Shown here piece after piece: positions 18,435 to 26,900 of a DNA stretch of 64,000 bases. Position 1 is the first letter of the stretch, and every line of letters begins with the position of its first letter. The DNA is from CBDDBH01 sp965225625 (lineage in GTDB: Bacteria; Pseudomonadota; Gammaproteobacteria; JADZEE01): NCBI GenBank assembly GCA_965225625.1, contig CBDDBH010000034.1:496001-560000 (forward strand). The letters run 5' to 3'. The notes under the pieces were generated by a model. The model did no database searches. It had not been told where the DNA came from and saw only the letters and a program-made list of their open reading frames with translations. The position numbers were made by a program, and so were the translations under genes.

Positions 18435-19133
18435 ATGAAAACCTTTTGGAGTTGTTTTTTGGTGTTCCTCGTCTGCACGCCGGCCGCCGCTCATGAGGTC
18501 CCGATCACCTACGATAGGATTAACCTGTCAGTGACTGAGCAGGCAGACGTCGACAACGATGTGCTGGTTGCCGTGATGTTTTACCAGCGTGAGGGTCAGC
18601 GCGCTGCGGCAGTGTCGAATGAGGTCAACAAGAATGTGAGTTGGGCGCTGGCAAAAGCGCGGGCGGTCGCTGCGGTAAAATCGCAGACCTTGCAATACAC
18701 CACGTCCCCCGTTTATCGAAACCAAGTTGTTACCGGCTGGCGTGTTCGCCAGGGTGTACGTCTGGAAAGTCGGGATGTCGGGGCCCTGGGTGAATTAATC
18801 GCGACTTTGTTGGAGCGCCTTGCCGTGCAGTCTGTCGATTACACGATCTCACCGGAACGACGCGCCGAGGCGGAGGAGGGGCTTGTTCGGCGGGCTCTCG
18901 CGGCATTTCGAAGACGTGCGCAGTTGATTACCGGCGAGTTGGGCCGCGATCACTACAATATCGTCCATCTCAATGTGGCCACCCAAGGAGCCCGGCCCTC
19001 GCCCATAGCCTTTCGCGGCGCGATGATGGCTGAGAGCGCCGGGGTCGCGGCTCCGGCGCTGGAAGTGGGCATGCAGAAGGTTCAGGTGATCGTGTCGGGC
19101 ACGATAGAGTTGAAACCACAGCAGGCGCCATGA
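18435..19133 (+). CDS. SIMPL (DUF541) domain periplasmic protein
   Basis: A 232-residue protein with a signal peptide (MKTFWSCFLVFLVCTPAAAH) and a SIMPL/DUF541 domain: an N-terminal ITYDRINLSVTEQADVDNDV strand pair, an alternating helix/strand core (VSWALAKARAVAAVKSQTLQYTT is represented around residues 65-90) and a C-terminal VQVIVSGTIEL strand. The family is periplasmic or outer-membrane associated and linked to stress survival, without a known reaction. It starts 15 bases after tag. Confidence 0.82.
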   Translation: MKTFWSCFLVFLVCTPAAAHEVPITYDRINLSVTEQADVDNDVLVAVMFYQREGQRAAAVSNEVNKNVSWALAKARAVAAVKSQTLQYTTSPVYRNQVVTGWRVRQGVRLESRDVGALGELIATLLERLAVQSVDYTISPERRAEAEEGLVRRALAAFRRRAQLITGELGRDHYNIVHLNVATQGARPSPIAFRGAMMAESAGVAAPALEVGMQKVQVIVSGTIELKPQQAP

Positions 19134-19190
19134 TCGCCATCATCTCATGCTATTATTGCGCTCCCAAAGGGACCACAAGGAGACACCCGG

Positions 19191-19640
19191 ATGAAAATTA
19201 GATCTCTACTAGTGTTTTGTGCAGTGATATTGCTGTTGCCAGCCTGTAGTAAAGACGAGGACGCGGCGGCGGTGTCGTCGCCAGCCGCGAAGGTTAGCGA
19301 AGAAGCTGTCGCAGCGGTGCAAGAGGCGGCTGAAGAAGTAGCCGAGGTGGTCGAAGAGGAGGCCGAAGAGGAAGGCGGTATGCTCGACAGCGCTATGGAT
19401 GCAGCGACCGATGTTGCCGGTGATGCGGCGGGGTCGGCAGTGAGCGCCGCACAGGGTGCCCTGCTGGGTGGCGACGATATGACTGCGGCTGCGGGTGACG
19501 CAGGCGCCGCGGCTATGGATGCGGCGAAAGAGGCAGTGGGCTCGATGATGGAAAGTGCGCCGGAAGCGGCAACGGGCACGATCATGGACAGTGCGCCGAA
19601 AGCGCCAGATGCTATGGGCGCGATCAAAGCAGCGGACTGA
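19191..19640 (+). CDS. Alanine/glutamate-rich lipoprotein
   Basis: A 149-residue protein with a type II signal peptide (lipobox LLPAC, Cys19). A very acidic coiled-coil-like segment (EEVAEVVEEEAEEEGG) is followed by Ala/Met/Asp-rich repeats (MDAATDVAGDA, MDAAKEAVGSM). There is no enzymatic domain. It has an AAGGAG ribosome site and its own strong terminator at 19672, so it is likely an abundant envelope protein. Low complexity prevents assignment to a family. Confidence 0.75.
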   Translation: MKIRSLLVFCAVILLLPACSKDEDAAAVSSPAAKVSEEAVAAVQEAAEEVAEVVEEEAEEEGGMLDSAMDAATDVAGDAAGSAVSAAQGALLGGDDMTAAAGDAGAAAMDAAKEAVGSMMESAPEAATGTIMDSAPKAPDAMGAIKAAD

Positions 19641-19671
19641 ATAAGCACTAAAACAAACTTGACGTGGCAGT

Positions 19672-19699
19672 GAAGCCGCCTGACAGGCGGCTTCTTTTT
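19672..19699 (+). terminator. Rho-independent terminator
   Basis: A perfect 9-bp stem (GAAGCCGCC / GGCGGCTTC) with a TGACA loop is followed by five T residues at 19695-19699. It ends transcription of the lipoprotein gene 32 bases upstream. Confidence 0.92.
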
Positions 19700-19730
19700 C
19701 TACCGACTGTAGTTTGCAGCAGGATGATTT

Positions 19731-20280
19731 ATGCCAGCGGCACAGGCGCAGGCAACCGGGTGGCATGCAAATCTGAATTTGCGATTCGCCCGACGCCGTG
19801 GCCACACGGCGTTAGTCGAGCGTCGCCACAGTGGACCGCTACTCGTGCAGAGTCCTTTTTACCCGGAAGGTGGGGTTTGCCACACTTACGTGTTGCATCC
19901 TCCAGGTGGCGTTGCAGGCGGCGATCAGTTATCGATCAAAACACACGTGGGCGACAACAGCCACGCCCTACTCACGACACCCGCTGCCGGCAAATTTTAT
20001 CGGTGCGCTCAGGGTGTTGCCGCACAATCGGTGGAACTTGTCGTCGAGCGCGGCGCCGCGTTGGAATGGTTGCCGCAGGAAAACATTTTTTTCGCCGGAA
20101 CCCATGCCTCACTGACGGTCAAAGTCGCACTTGAAGCAGACGCTTCCTTCATCGGGTGGGACATCAGCTGTTTCGGCAGGCCGGCGTGCGAGGAGTCTTT
20201 TCACAGTGGCAGCGTCTGCAGTGACTTGCACTTGAACCGGGCCGAGTTACCGATATTAATGGAGCAACTTAATGTCGTGC
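19731..20280 (+). pseudogene. ureD: Urease accessory protein UreD, 3' truncated
   Basis: From ATG 19731 the frame encodes a good UreD/UreH N-terminal two-thirds: a strand-rich protein with SPFYPEG, HPPGGVAGGDQL, TPAAGKFYR and IGWDISCFGRPA, all hallmark segments. Homology stops near LPILMEQLNVV (~residue 185). From there the frame reads on as non-UreD sequence to 20576, while the next frame becomes the C-terminus of UreG. No ureA, ureB, ureC, ureE or ureF is present. This is a remnant left by deletion of the middle of a urease operon, and UreD cannot be functional. Confidence 0.85.
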
Positions 20281-20439
20281 CTGGCATTCGGAGCATCATT
20301 GGACATCATGGATCGCGACGCCCGCACGATGCGTGGAACACGTCCTTTTGTGTTTACCAACCTGAAAACGGGAGAAGGCGTCGACGCAGTGATAGATTTC
20401 CTACTCACCGAGGGGATGCTTACGTCGACCGCAGAATAG
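20281..20439 (+). pseudogene. ureG: Urease accessory GTPase UreG, C-terminal fragment
   Basis: In the frame one base off from ureD, bases ~20281-20439 encode FGASLDIMDRDARTMRG, then RPFVFTNLKTGEGVDAVI and a short terminal helix ending at TAG 20437-20439. This is the conserved last ~50 residues of UreG (G-A-S-L...M, R-P-F-x-F-T-N-L-K). The GTPase P-loop and the rest of the protein are missing. It directly abuts the truncated ureD, marking the deletion junction between about 20270 and 20287. Confidence 0.82.
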
Positions 20440-20444
20440 AGCAG

Positions 20445-20529
20445 GTAGGAGCGACGTCCGCGTCGCGATTGCCCGGCCTCAGAATCGCCGCGGGGACGTG
20501 CAACGTGCCCGTGGGTACGCGGCTCCTAC
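20445..20529 (+). repeat. REP-like palindromic element
   Basis: The ends GTAGGAGC (20445-20452) and GCTCCTAC (20522-20529) are inverted copies, and the interior is GC-rich with further partial symmetry (CGACGTCCGCGTCG). This resembles the small extragenic palindromes of gammaproteobacteria that begin with (G)TAGGAGC. It sits six bases after the ureG fragment stop. Confidence 0.6.
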
Positions 20530-20572
20530 ACGCTCTGCCACTAGTTCACGCAGTTACCTCACGCCCACCAGC

Positions 20573-20893
20573 CTAGAATTGCGATTCGGGCGTGCGTACG
20601 ACCAGTCCGTCGAGGTCGGCGTTCATCCTGATCTGGCAGCTCAAGCGGCTGTTTTCTTTTGGATCAATCGCGCATTCCAACATGTCTTTTTCCGCGTCGG
20701 AAGGTCCGCCGGTACGTTCGAACCAATCCGGGTCAACGTAGACGTGGCAAGTGGCGCAGCTGCAGGCCCCGCCGCATTCGGCGACGATGCCGGTAACATC
20801 ATTGTTGACCGCGCCTTGCATTACGGTGGTACCTTCGGCGACGTTGACCTCGCTCTCGGTGCCGTCGGTCTGTATGTAGGTTACTTTCCCCAT
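20573..20893 (-). CDS. [2Fe-2S] ferredoxin, adrenodoxin/putidaredoxin type
   Basis: A 106-residue ferredoxin. Its ligands Cys40, Cys46, Cys49 and Cys86 have the C-x5-C-x2-C-x36-C spacing of the adrenodoxin/putidaredoxin class, which donates electrons to P450s and some oxygenases. The ATG at 20893 was chosen over an in-frame TTG at 20905 because TTGGGAG lies at ribosome-site distance before it. It is followed upstream, on the same strand, by the ferredoxin reductase gene with a ~30-base gap, so the two form an electron-transfer pair. No P450 or oxygenase is in the window. Confidence 0.92.
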   Translation of the reverse strand: MGKVTYIQTDGTESEVNVAEGTTVMQGAVNNDVTGIVAECGGACSCATCHVYVDPDWFERTGGPSDAEKDMLECAIDPKENSRLSCQIRMNADLDGLVVRTPESQF

Positions 20894-20922
20894 GACTACT
20901 CCCAAGTTTGCTAAGAATGAAA

Positions 20923-22140
20923 TTATGCCGCAAGTTCTTTCATCGATATCGATGTGTCCTCGATGCGGGTGGCGTCCAGCCGTGCTCGTGCGGCGATAAG
21001 GCGTTTCGACAGCATGAATTCCTGCGGGCGGTTAATGGCGTCGACGGCAAGCAATTCGCCGCCCTGCAAATAAAATACCGAAAACGCCCGATCGGCGGGG
21101 TTACCGCGAACCACCACGGCGTCGTGACCCTGTGACAGACCGGCAATCTGCAGTTTCAAGTCGAACTGGTCGGACCAGAACCACGGGATAGCCGCATACT
21201 CGGTCGGGTTTCCACATAAAGTCGCAGCCGCGGCCTTGGCCTGATCGACTGCATTCTGCACCGATTCCAAACGGATCCGTGCGCCATATCGTTGACTCGG
21301 ATGATTCGTACAATCACCGGCCGCGACGATGTCCGGATCAGCCGTTGCCGCATACTGATCGACCACGATGCCGTTGTCGGTCGCAAGCCCGGCTGCGGCG
21401 GCAAGCTCACTATTGGGCACGACACCGACGCCGATCACCACGAAATCCGCCGGATAGCTCGTGCCGTCGGTGCAAGTCACGTGCTCCACCTTCTCGCGAC
21501 CTTCGAAGCCGCTGACCTGCACCGATGTTTTGATGTTCACGCCTGCCTCGCGGTGAACGGTTTCATAGAATTCAGAGACTTGCGGCGCGACGACGCGATT
21601 CATGACGCGATCGGCCATCTCCAATACGGTTACGTCGAGACCGTGTTTGGCACAAACCGCTGCAACCTCCAGCCCAATGTATCCGCCGCCGCAAATGACC
21701 AGCTTGGCCTCGGCTTGCAGATGTTGGCGGATCCCGTCGACATCGGCGATGTTGCGCAGATAATAGATCCCCGCCAGCTCGCTGCCCGGCAACGACAGAC
21801 GCCGGACCCGGGAACCGGTAGTCAGCGCGAGTTTTGTGTAGGAGAGTGTGCGGCCGTCGCTGAGCGTAAGCTGTTTGGCGTCTCGGTCGATAACATCAAC
21901 ACGCGTCGCAGTAATCATTTCCGCAGTGGCTTTGTCGTAGAACTCAGCAGGTCGAAAATTCAAGCCCTCGGCATCGAGCTCGCCGGCCAAATAGGCTTTC
22001 GACAGCGGCGGTCGCTGATAGGGCAGATGTGGCTCGTCGCCGATCACCTGCAGCGCCCCCTCGTAGCCTTGTTGCCGCAGACTGGCGGTCAGCTGGCCGG
22101 CTGCATGGCCCGCGCCTATTATGACGATGGTTTCAGACAC
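20923..22140 (-). CDS. FAD-dependent ferredoxin reductase (putidaredoxin reductase type)
   Basis: A 405-residue pyridine-nucleotide-disulphide-fold reductase. It has an N-terminal FAD motif (IIGAGHAAG), a central NAD(P)H motif (ICGGGYIGLEVAA), an FAD-contacting segment DIVAAGDCT, and the C-terminal reductase domain with WFWSDQFDLKLQIAG typical of the putidaredoxin/rubredoxin reductase group. The start is GTG at 22140; the frame continues 103 codons further upstream, but that part overlaps the divergent gene and lacks homology. It reduces the adjacent [2Fe-2S] ferredoxin with NAD(P)H. Confidence 0.92.
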   Translation of the reverse strand: MSETIVIIGAGHAAGQLTASLRQQGYEGALQVIGDEPHLPYQRPPLSKAYLAGELDAEGLNFRPAEFYDKATAEMITATRVDVIDRDAKQLTLSDGRTLSYTKLALTTGSRVRRLSLPGSELAGIYYLRNIADVDGIRQHLQAEAKLVICGGGYIGLEVAAVCAKHGLDVTVLEMADRVMNRVVAPQVSEFYETVHREAGVNIKTSVQVSGFEGREKVEHVTCTDGTSYPADFVVIGVGVVPNSELAAAAGLATDNGIVVDQYAATADPDIVAAGDCTNHPSQRYGARIRLESVQNAVDQAKAAAATLCGNPTEYAAIPWFWSDQFDLKLQIAGLSQGHDAVVVRGNPADRAFSVFYLQGGELLAVDAINRPQEFMLSKRLIAARARLDATRIEDTSISMKELAA

Positions 22141-22269
22141 TTGAGTAACTCGTTCGAGACATCCGAGACGTGAATGCGGCGTGCATTGTAAACTAATTCG
22201 ATGTTTCATTGGGCCGATTAACGGGCGACACGAGCCCCGGACCGCTTGTTGGAATGTGGGAGTAGGAGC

Positions 22270-22602
22270 ATGGCAGCCGAGTCGAATATTGCAGGGCATC
22301 ACGATCTGGGCGGTCAACCCGCCGGGCCAGTTGTGCATGACGAGCACGAGCCCGAATTCTGGGAAAAGCGGGTCGACGCCATGTTGATGGTGTTGGCCGG
22401 GAAATACGGACTGCTGCGGGTTGACGAAATGCGACGCGGTATCGAGCAACTTCCGGGCGACGCGTATCGGGATCTCTCTTATTACGAACGCTGGATCGCG
22501 TCTTTGGCGTTTAATCTCGTAGACAAAGGTATTCTCCAGCAGCCCGAGATCGACGCCCGCGTTGCGGAGCTGCAGGCACGCAGGTCAGAGACGGCAAAAT
22601 GA
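22270..22602 (+). CDS. Split nitrile hydratase/thiocyanate hydrolase beta, N-terminal part
   Basis: A 110-residue protein matching the N-terminal half of nitrile hydratase beta: HHDLGG at the start, FWEKRVDAM, and the family-defining SYYERWIASL. In classical nitrile hydratase this is fused to the SH3-like C-terminal half. Here they are separate genes, as in thiocyanate hydrolase, where the beta subunit equals this part. The ATG at 22270 was chosen because AGGAG precedes it and homology begins there. It overlaps the next gene by four bases (ATGA). A separate activator protein is an alternative, since such activators share this fold. Confidence 0.8.
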   Translation: MAAESNIAGHHDLGGQPAGPVVHDEHEPEFWEKRVDAMLMVLAGKYGLLRVDEMRRGIEQLPGDAYRDLSYYERWIASLAFNLVDKGILQQPEIDARVAELQARRSETAK

Positions 22603-22886
22603 CAGACTCATTCGCCGTCGGTGATCGGGTGCGAGTACACAACCGCGACGTGTCCCACCATTGCCGCACACCACACTATATCCGCGGCAAAGTAGGTCAA
22701 ATCGAACGCGTCTGTGGCGTGTTTCGCAATCCCGAGACCCTGGCTTATGGTCAAGACGGCCTGCCGGAGCGCACTTTGTATCGCGTTCGATTCCGTCAGC
22801 GCGATGTCTGGGATGCATATCCAGGACCTGAGCAGGACCAGGTCGAAATCGAGCTGTACGAACATTGGTTGGAGGCGGTGACATGA
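22599..22886 (+). CDS. Split nitrile hydratase/thiocyanate hydrolase beta, C-terminal part
   Basis: A 95-residue SH3-like barrel matching the nitrile hydratase beta C-terminal domain: FAVGDRVRVHNRD, HYIRGKVGQIER, TLYRVRFRQRDVW and a terminal ELYEHWLE. In thiocyanate hydrolase this is the alpha subunit. The paired histidines and the RxxxxxHxR segment fit the substrate pocket. It is linked by ATGA overlaps on both sides to its partners, so the three proteins should be made in equal amounts. Confidence 0.85.
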   Translation: MTDSFAVGDRVRVHNRDVSHHCRTPHYIRGKVGQIERVCGVFRNPETLAYGQDGLPERTLYRVRFRQRDVWDAYPGPEQDQVEIELYEHWLEAVT

Positions 22887-23497
22887 GTAACGAACACGAC
22901 CACGCAGCCATCGAACACGCCGATATGCCTATGACCTACCACCAATTCCTCGGCGAGGCGCTACGCGAACTACTGGTAGAAAAAGGCGTTGTCTCGGCAG
23001 CCGAGATCCAAGCCGCGATCGAACAGATGGACATTCGCGGACCACACCTGGGCGCTCAAGTCGTGGCAAGAGCCTGGACCGATGCCGATTACAAGTCGCG
23101 ACTACTCGCCGACGCCAGCGCAGCGGTCGCCGAGCCGACGCGACTCATCGCCGTAGAAAATACCAACACGGTTCACAACATGATCGTGTGCACCCTGTGC
23201 TCGTGCTATCCGCGCAATCTCCTGGGCCTTCCACCCGCCTGGTACAAATCCACCGCCTACCGCAGCCGCGCAGTAACAGAGCCACGCGCCGTATTGGCCG
23301 AATTCGGGACTGGGGTTCCGGACACCGTCGAACTACGCGTCCACGACAGCACCGCAGACATGCGCTATATCGTCTTACCGCAACAACCGCCCGGCACGCA
23401 ATCCAAGTCGGAATCGCAATTAACCGAACTGGTCACCCGCGACAGCATGATCGGCGTCGCCTACGCACTCGCAGCAGACACGGAAACTGCAGAATAA
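22883..23497 (+). CDS. Cobalt-type nitrile hydratase alpha / thiocyanate hydrolase gamma subunit
   Basis: A 204-residue metal-binding subunit. The claw motif VCTLCSC (residues 102-108; Cys103, Cys106, Cys108) has Thr, not Ser, after the first Cys, which marks the non-corrin cobalt type. LGLPPAWYKS and YRSRAVTEPRAVL follow as in the family. Cys106 and Cys108 are expected to be oxidised to sulfinic and sulfenic acids. The order (beta N-half, beta C-half, metal subunit) is the order of the thiocyanate hydrolase genes. Substrate could be a nitrile, thiocyanate or an isothiocyanate; sequence alone does not decide. Confidence 0.88.
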   Translation: MSNEHDHAAIEHADMPMTYHQFLGEALRELLVEKGVVSAAEIQAAIEQMDIRGPHLGAQVVARAWTDADYKSRLLADASAAVAEPTRLIAVENTNTVHNMIVCTLCSCYPRNLLGLPPAWYKSTAYRSRAVTEPRAVLAEFGTGVPDTVELRVHDSTADMRYIVLPQQPPGTQSKSESQLTELVTRDSMIGVAYALAADTETAE

Positions 23498-23912
23498 AGT
23501 TTTTACCCCGTATGGTGTAGCACGAAACAACCAGCATTCGCACTTGATAAAACAGAACTCTTCATTGCGAGCCGTGCAATGCCGCGGCGCGGCCCCCTAA
23601 AGGCGCGGCCCCCTAAAGGGGACGTTCCACGCAACCCACCTGTCAGCACGATCCATGACTATGCGCCGGATTGCCTGTCGCGCTGCACCCCGGCAATCGT
23701 AGTCACAAATTGCACGTTTCGCTAACGCACTGAATAATAGACTTTATTCACCAATCACAGAGATCGAATCTGAGTTCCCTCCCCGTTCCCCCCAAAACTG
23801 GTACTGTTTCACAATAATGCAGAGCTGAATTCGCGCGCCATAGACTATCTTTAATAAGAAGGGATCCTGTGTAGATTCCGAGTCCGACCCAGCCGGGAGC
23901 CCTCACCAGTCA
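23498..23912 (+). other. 415-base intergenic region with repeats and palindromes
   Basis: No gene was found. A 16-base unit (GGCGCGGCCCCCTAAA) is tandemly duplicated at 23586-23601 and 23602-23617. It merges into the 41-base element at 23608-23648 that recurs at 32965-33005. The rest is AT-richer and must hold the promoter and leader of the giant gene at 23913. CATTGCGAG near 23566 has a reverse counterpart (CTCGCAATG) near 32868 on the far side of the gene. Confidence 0.6.
23608..23648 (+). repeat. 41-base direct repeat, upstream copy
   Basis: The sequence begins GCCCCCTAAAGGGGACGTT and ends CACCTGTCAGCA. It matches 32965-33005 in the same orientation at 39 of 41 positions (CC versus TT at the two differences). 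The two copies bracket the 8.85-kb giant gene. Confidence 0.8.
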
Positions 23913-26900
23913 GTGAATGGTCATCCACATGTTTGTACCTTCCTGGGCCTTCTCTTCCTTTGCATCGCGGTAACGGAAGCCGACGCCGCGACCCCAGCCG
24001 TCTCGGTAGGCAGTGTCCACGGACTGGCCCTAAAATCCGACGGCACCGTCTGGGCGTGGGGTGCAAATGCGGATGGCCAACTCGGTGACGGTACAAACTT
24101 ACAGCGCATCACTCCGGTACAAGCAATCGGCCTTAGTTCGATCGACGCCATTGATGCGGGGTTCAATCATTCTGTAGCGCTATCGTCCGACGGTACGGTC
24201 TGGGTCTGGGGCAGAAACAGCGAAGCGCAACTCGGTGACGGCGCCACCACCGATCGCAATATTGCGTTCCAACTGGCAGCTCTCACCAACGTATCAGCCA
24301 TAGCCGCCGGCGACTTTCACACCCTCGTATTGAAGAACGATTCCACCGTCTGGTCGTGGGGCACCAACAGCAGTGGCCAACTGGGAGACGGTACTACCAC
24401 GCAGCGCCTAACCCCGGTTCAGATCACAAGCCTAACGAATGTCGTGGCAATCGCGGCGGGCGATCTGCATTCGCTCGCCGTTAAATCCGACGGCTCCGTA
24501 TGGGCGTGGGGCTCGAATGGAAACGGCCGACTCGGTGACGGCACGACGACACAGCGCAGCACGCCGGTACAGGTGTTTGCCCTTACCGATGTCGTGTCAA
24601 TCGGCGCCGGTTCCGAACACAGCGCCGCGGTGACCGCTGACGGCAAGGCTTGGTCGTGGGGTGCCAACAGCGACGGACGCTTGGGCGACGGCTCCAACAT
24701 TCAAAGCACGACGCCAGCCCGAGTGAGTAATCTGACCGATGCGGTCCATGCCGTTGCCGGCCCGACTCAGACTCTCGTCATACGCGGCAACGGCACTGCA
24801 CTTGGCTGGGGTGGTAACTCGTTCGGTCAGGTCGGTGATGGGACGAACGCAAGCCACGACACTCCCACTACAGTTTTGAATTTAACCAATGTGGTGTCGA
24901 TCGCTGCTGGTCTGGAACACTCGGCCGCGGTCACGTCAGACGGCGGGATCTGGGGATGGGGGCGCAACAACCAGGGCCAGTTGGGAGACGGGACATTCGG
25001 TAGTCGTTTCAGTGCAGTGCGGGTCGTTGGCGTCGGTGGCATGGGTACGTTTGACGCCGGTGCTGTTCCCAACTCGGCACCAGTGATCTTCACGGATCAT
25101 TACACGGTCTTCGGCACCACGCCTATCGCTTCGAATCTCCGCGGTGGTGATGCGGACGGTGACGCGGTGACGTACACGTTGGTGGCGTTACCCACGCAGG
25201 GGGTGGTGACGTTAGTGGACGCATCCACGGGTGCGTTCGGGTACACGGCGAATATGGGTGCCAGTGGCACGGACACGTTTACGTTCAAGGTGAACGATGG
25301 GAGTGTGGACTCAGCGGTGGCGGTGGTGACGGTGCGGTTTGCATCGTTGGGGATAGTCCCGGGGATAGCGGTGGGGGTTAGCCACAGTGTGGCGTTACAG
25401 ACGGACGGGACGCTGTGGAGTTGGGGGATTAACAGCAACGGTGAGTTAGGGGATGGCTCGTTGGTGCGGCGTTTGACGCCGGTGCGGGTACGGGCGTTTG
25501 ACGGCACGGTGTTCGATGAGGGGGTGTCGGTGGTGGCGGGGGGTAATCACACGTTGGTGGAGCGTGGCGACGGCACGTGGTGGGGTTGGGGGAGCAACTT
25601 ATACGGCCAGTTAGGCGATGGGACGACGGTGACGCCGCGGTTGACACCGGTACAGGTATCGGTGGTACCGAGTCTGGCGACGTTGATGGGAGGTGTGATC
25701 CACACGGCGGCGTTGAAGACGGACGGCACGGTGTGGGGCTGGGGGCGCAACAACCAGGGTCAGTTAGGAGACGGGACGACGACGCAGCGCAGCACGCCGG
25801 TGCAGGTGAGTGGGTTGAGTGGGGTGGTGCAGATAGCGCTGAGTGTGGACGGTTCACACACGGTGGCGTTACGCAATGACGGCACGGTGTGGACATGGGG
25901 GTTCAACAGCAATGGACAGTTAGGGGACGGCACGGCGACGAGCCGGAGTTTACCGGTACAGGTACGCAAGGTGGACGGGACGGTACTCGATGGGGTGGTA
26001 TCGGTGGCGGCGGGGAGTGGGCACACGGTGGCGTTGGGCGGTGACGGTCGGGTGTGGGCGTGGGGTTTGGATAATGCTGGTCAGTTGGGGAACGCGCAGA
26101 GCAACAGTACGACACCGGTGTTGGTGTTGCATACCGACGGGACGGTGTTCCAGGGGGTGGTATCGATAGAGGCGTTCGGTTTGACGTCGTTGGCGGTAAC
26201 GGCGGACGGCACGCGCTGGGGCTGGGGTGGCGGCAGCTCAGGGGAGCTTGGCAACGGCGTGTTTGCGAACAACGCACACCCGGTGGTGTTACCGGCGTTG
26301 GTGGACATCGCGGCGCTGGTGCACGGGTCGACTCACACGCTGGCGCGCACGGCGGGGGGAGAGTTGCGCACGTGGGGGATTAACAGCAATGGTCAGTTAG
26401 GCGATGGCACGGTGGTGGCTCGGGCGGCAGCGGTGGCAGTGGTGGGTTCGGGGGGTAGTGGGGTGTTGAATCTGGGGGCTGCGGCGGCGGTGAACACGGT
26501 GCCGGTGGCGTTCGATGCCGAGCAGGTGGTGTTACCGGGCGGGGCGTTGTCGGGGGTGCTCCGCGGTGGTGATGCGGACGGTGACGCGGTGACGTACACG
26601 TTGGTGGCGTTACCCACGCAGGGGGTGGTGACGTTAGTGGACGCATCCACGGGTGCGTTCGGGTACACGGCGAATATGGGTGCCAGTGGCACGGACACGT
26701 TTACGTTCAAGGTGAACGATGGGAGTGTGGACTCAGCGGTGGCGGTGGTGACGGTGCGGTTTGCATCGTTGGGGATAGTCCCGGGGATAGCGGTGGGGGT
26801 TAGCCACAGTGTGGCGTTACAGACGGACGGGACGCTGTGGAGTTGGGGGATTAACAGCAACGGTGAGTTAGGGGATGGCTCGTTGGTGCGGCGTTTGACG

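Noticed and set aside
19145..19648. Minus-strand 167-codon Ser/Ala/Thr-rich frame
   Set aside because: Antisense to the Ala/Glu-rich lipoprotein gene, which has a signal peptide, ribosome site and terminator; composition is explained by the complement.
20281..20576. C-terminal 95 codons of the long UreD frame as genuine protein
   Set aside because: From ~20281 the correct coding frame is that of the UreG fragment; the UreD frame there is Arg-rich nonsense that runs through the palindromic repeat.
21292..22173. 293-codon open frame on the plus strand
   Set aside because: It lies fully antisense to the ferredoxin reductase gene, which has clear FAD and NAD motifs; it is a shadow of high-GC coding sequence.
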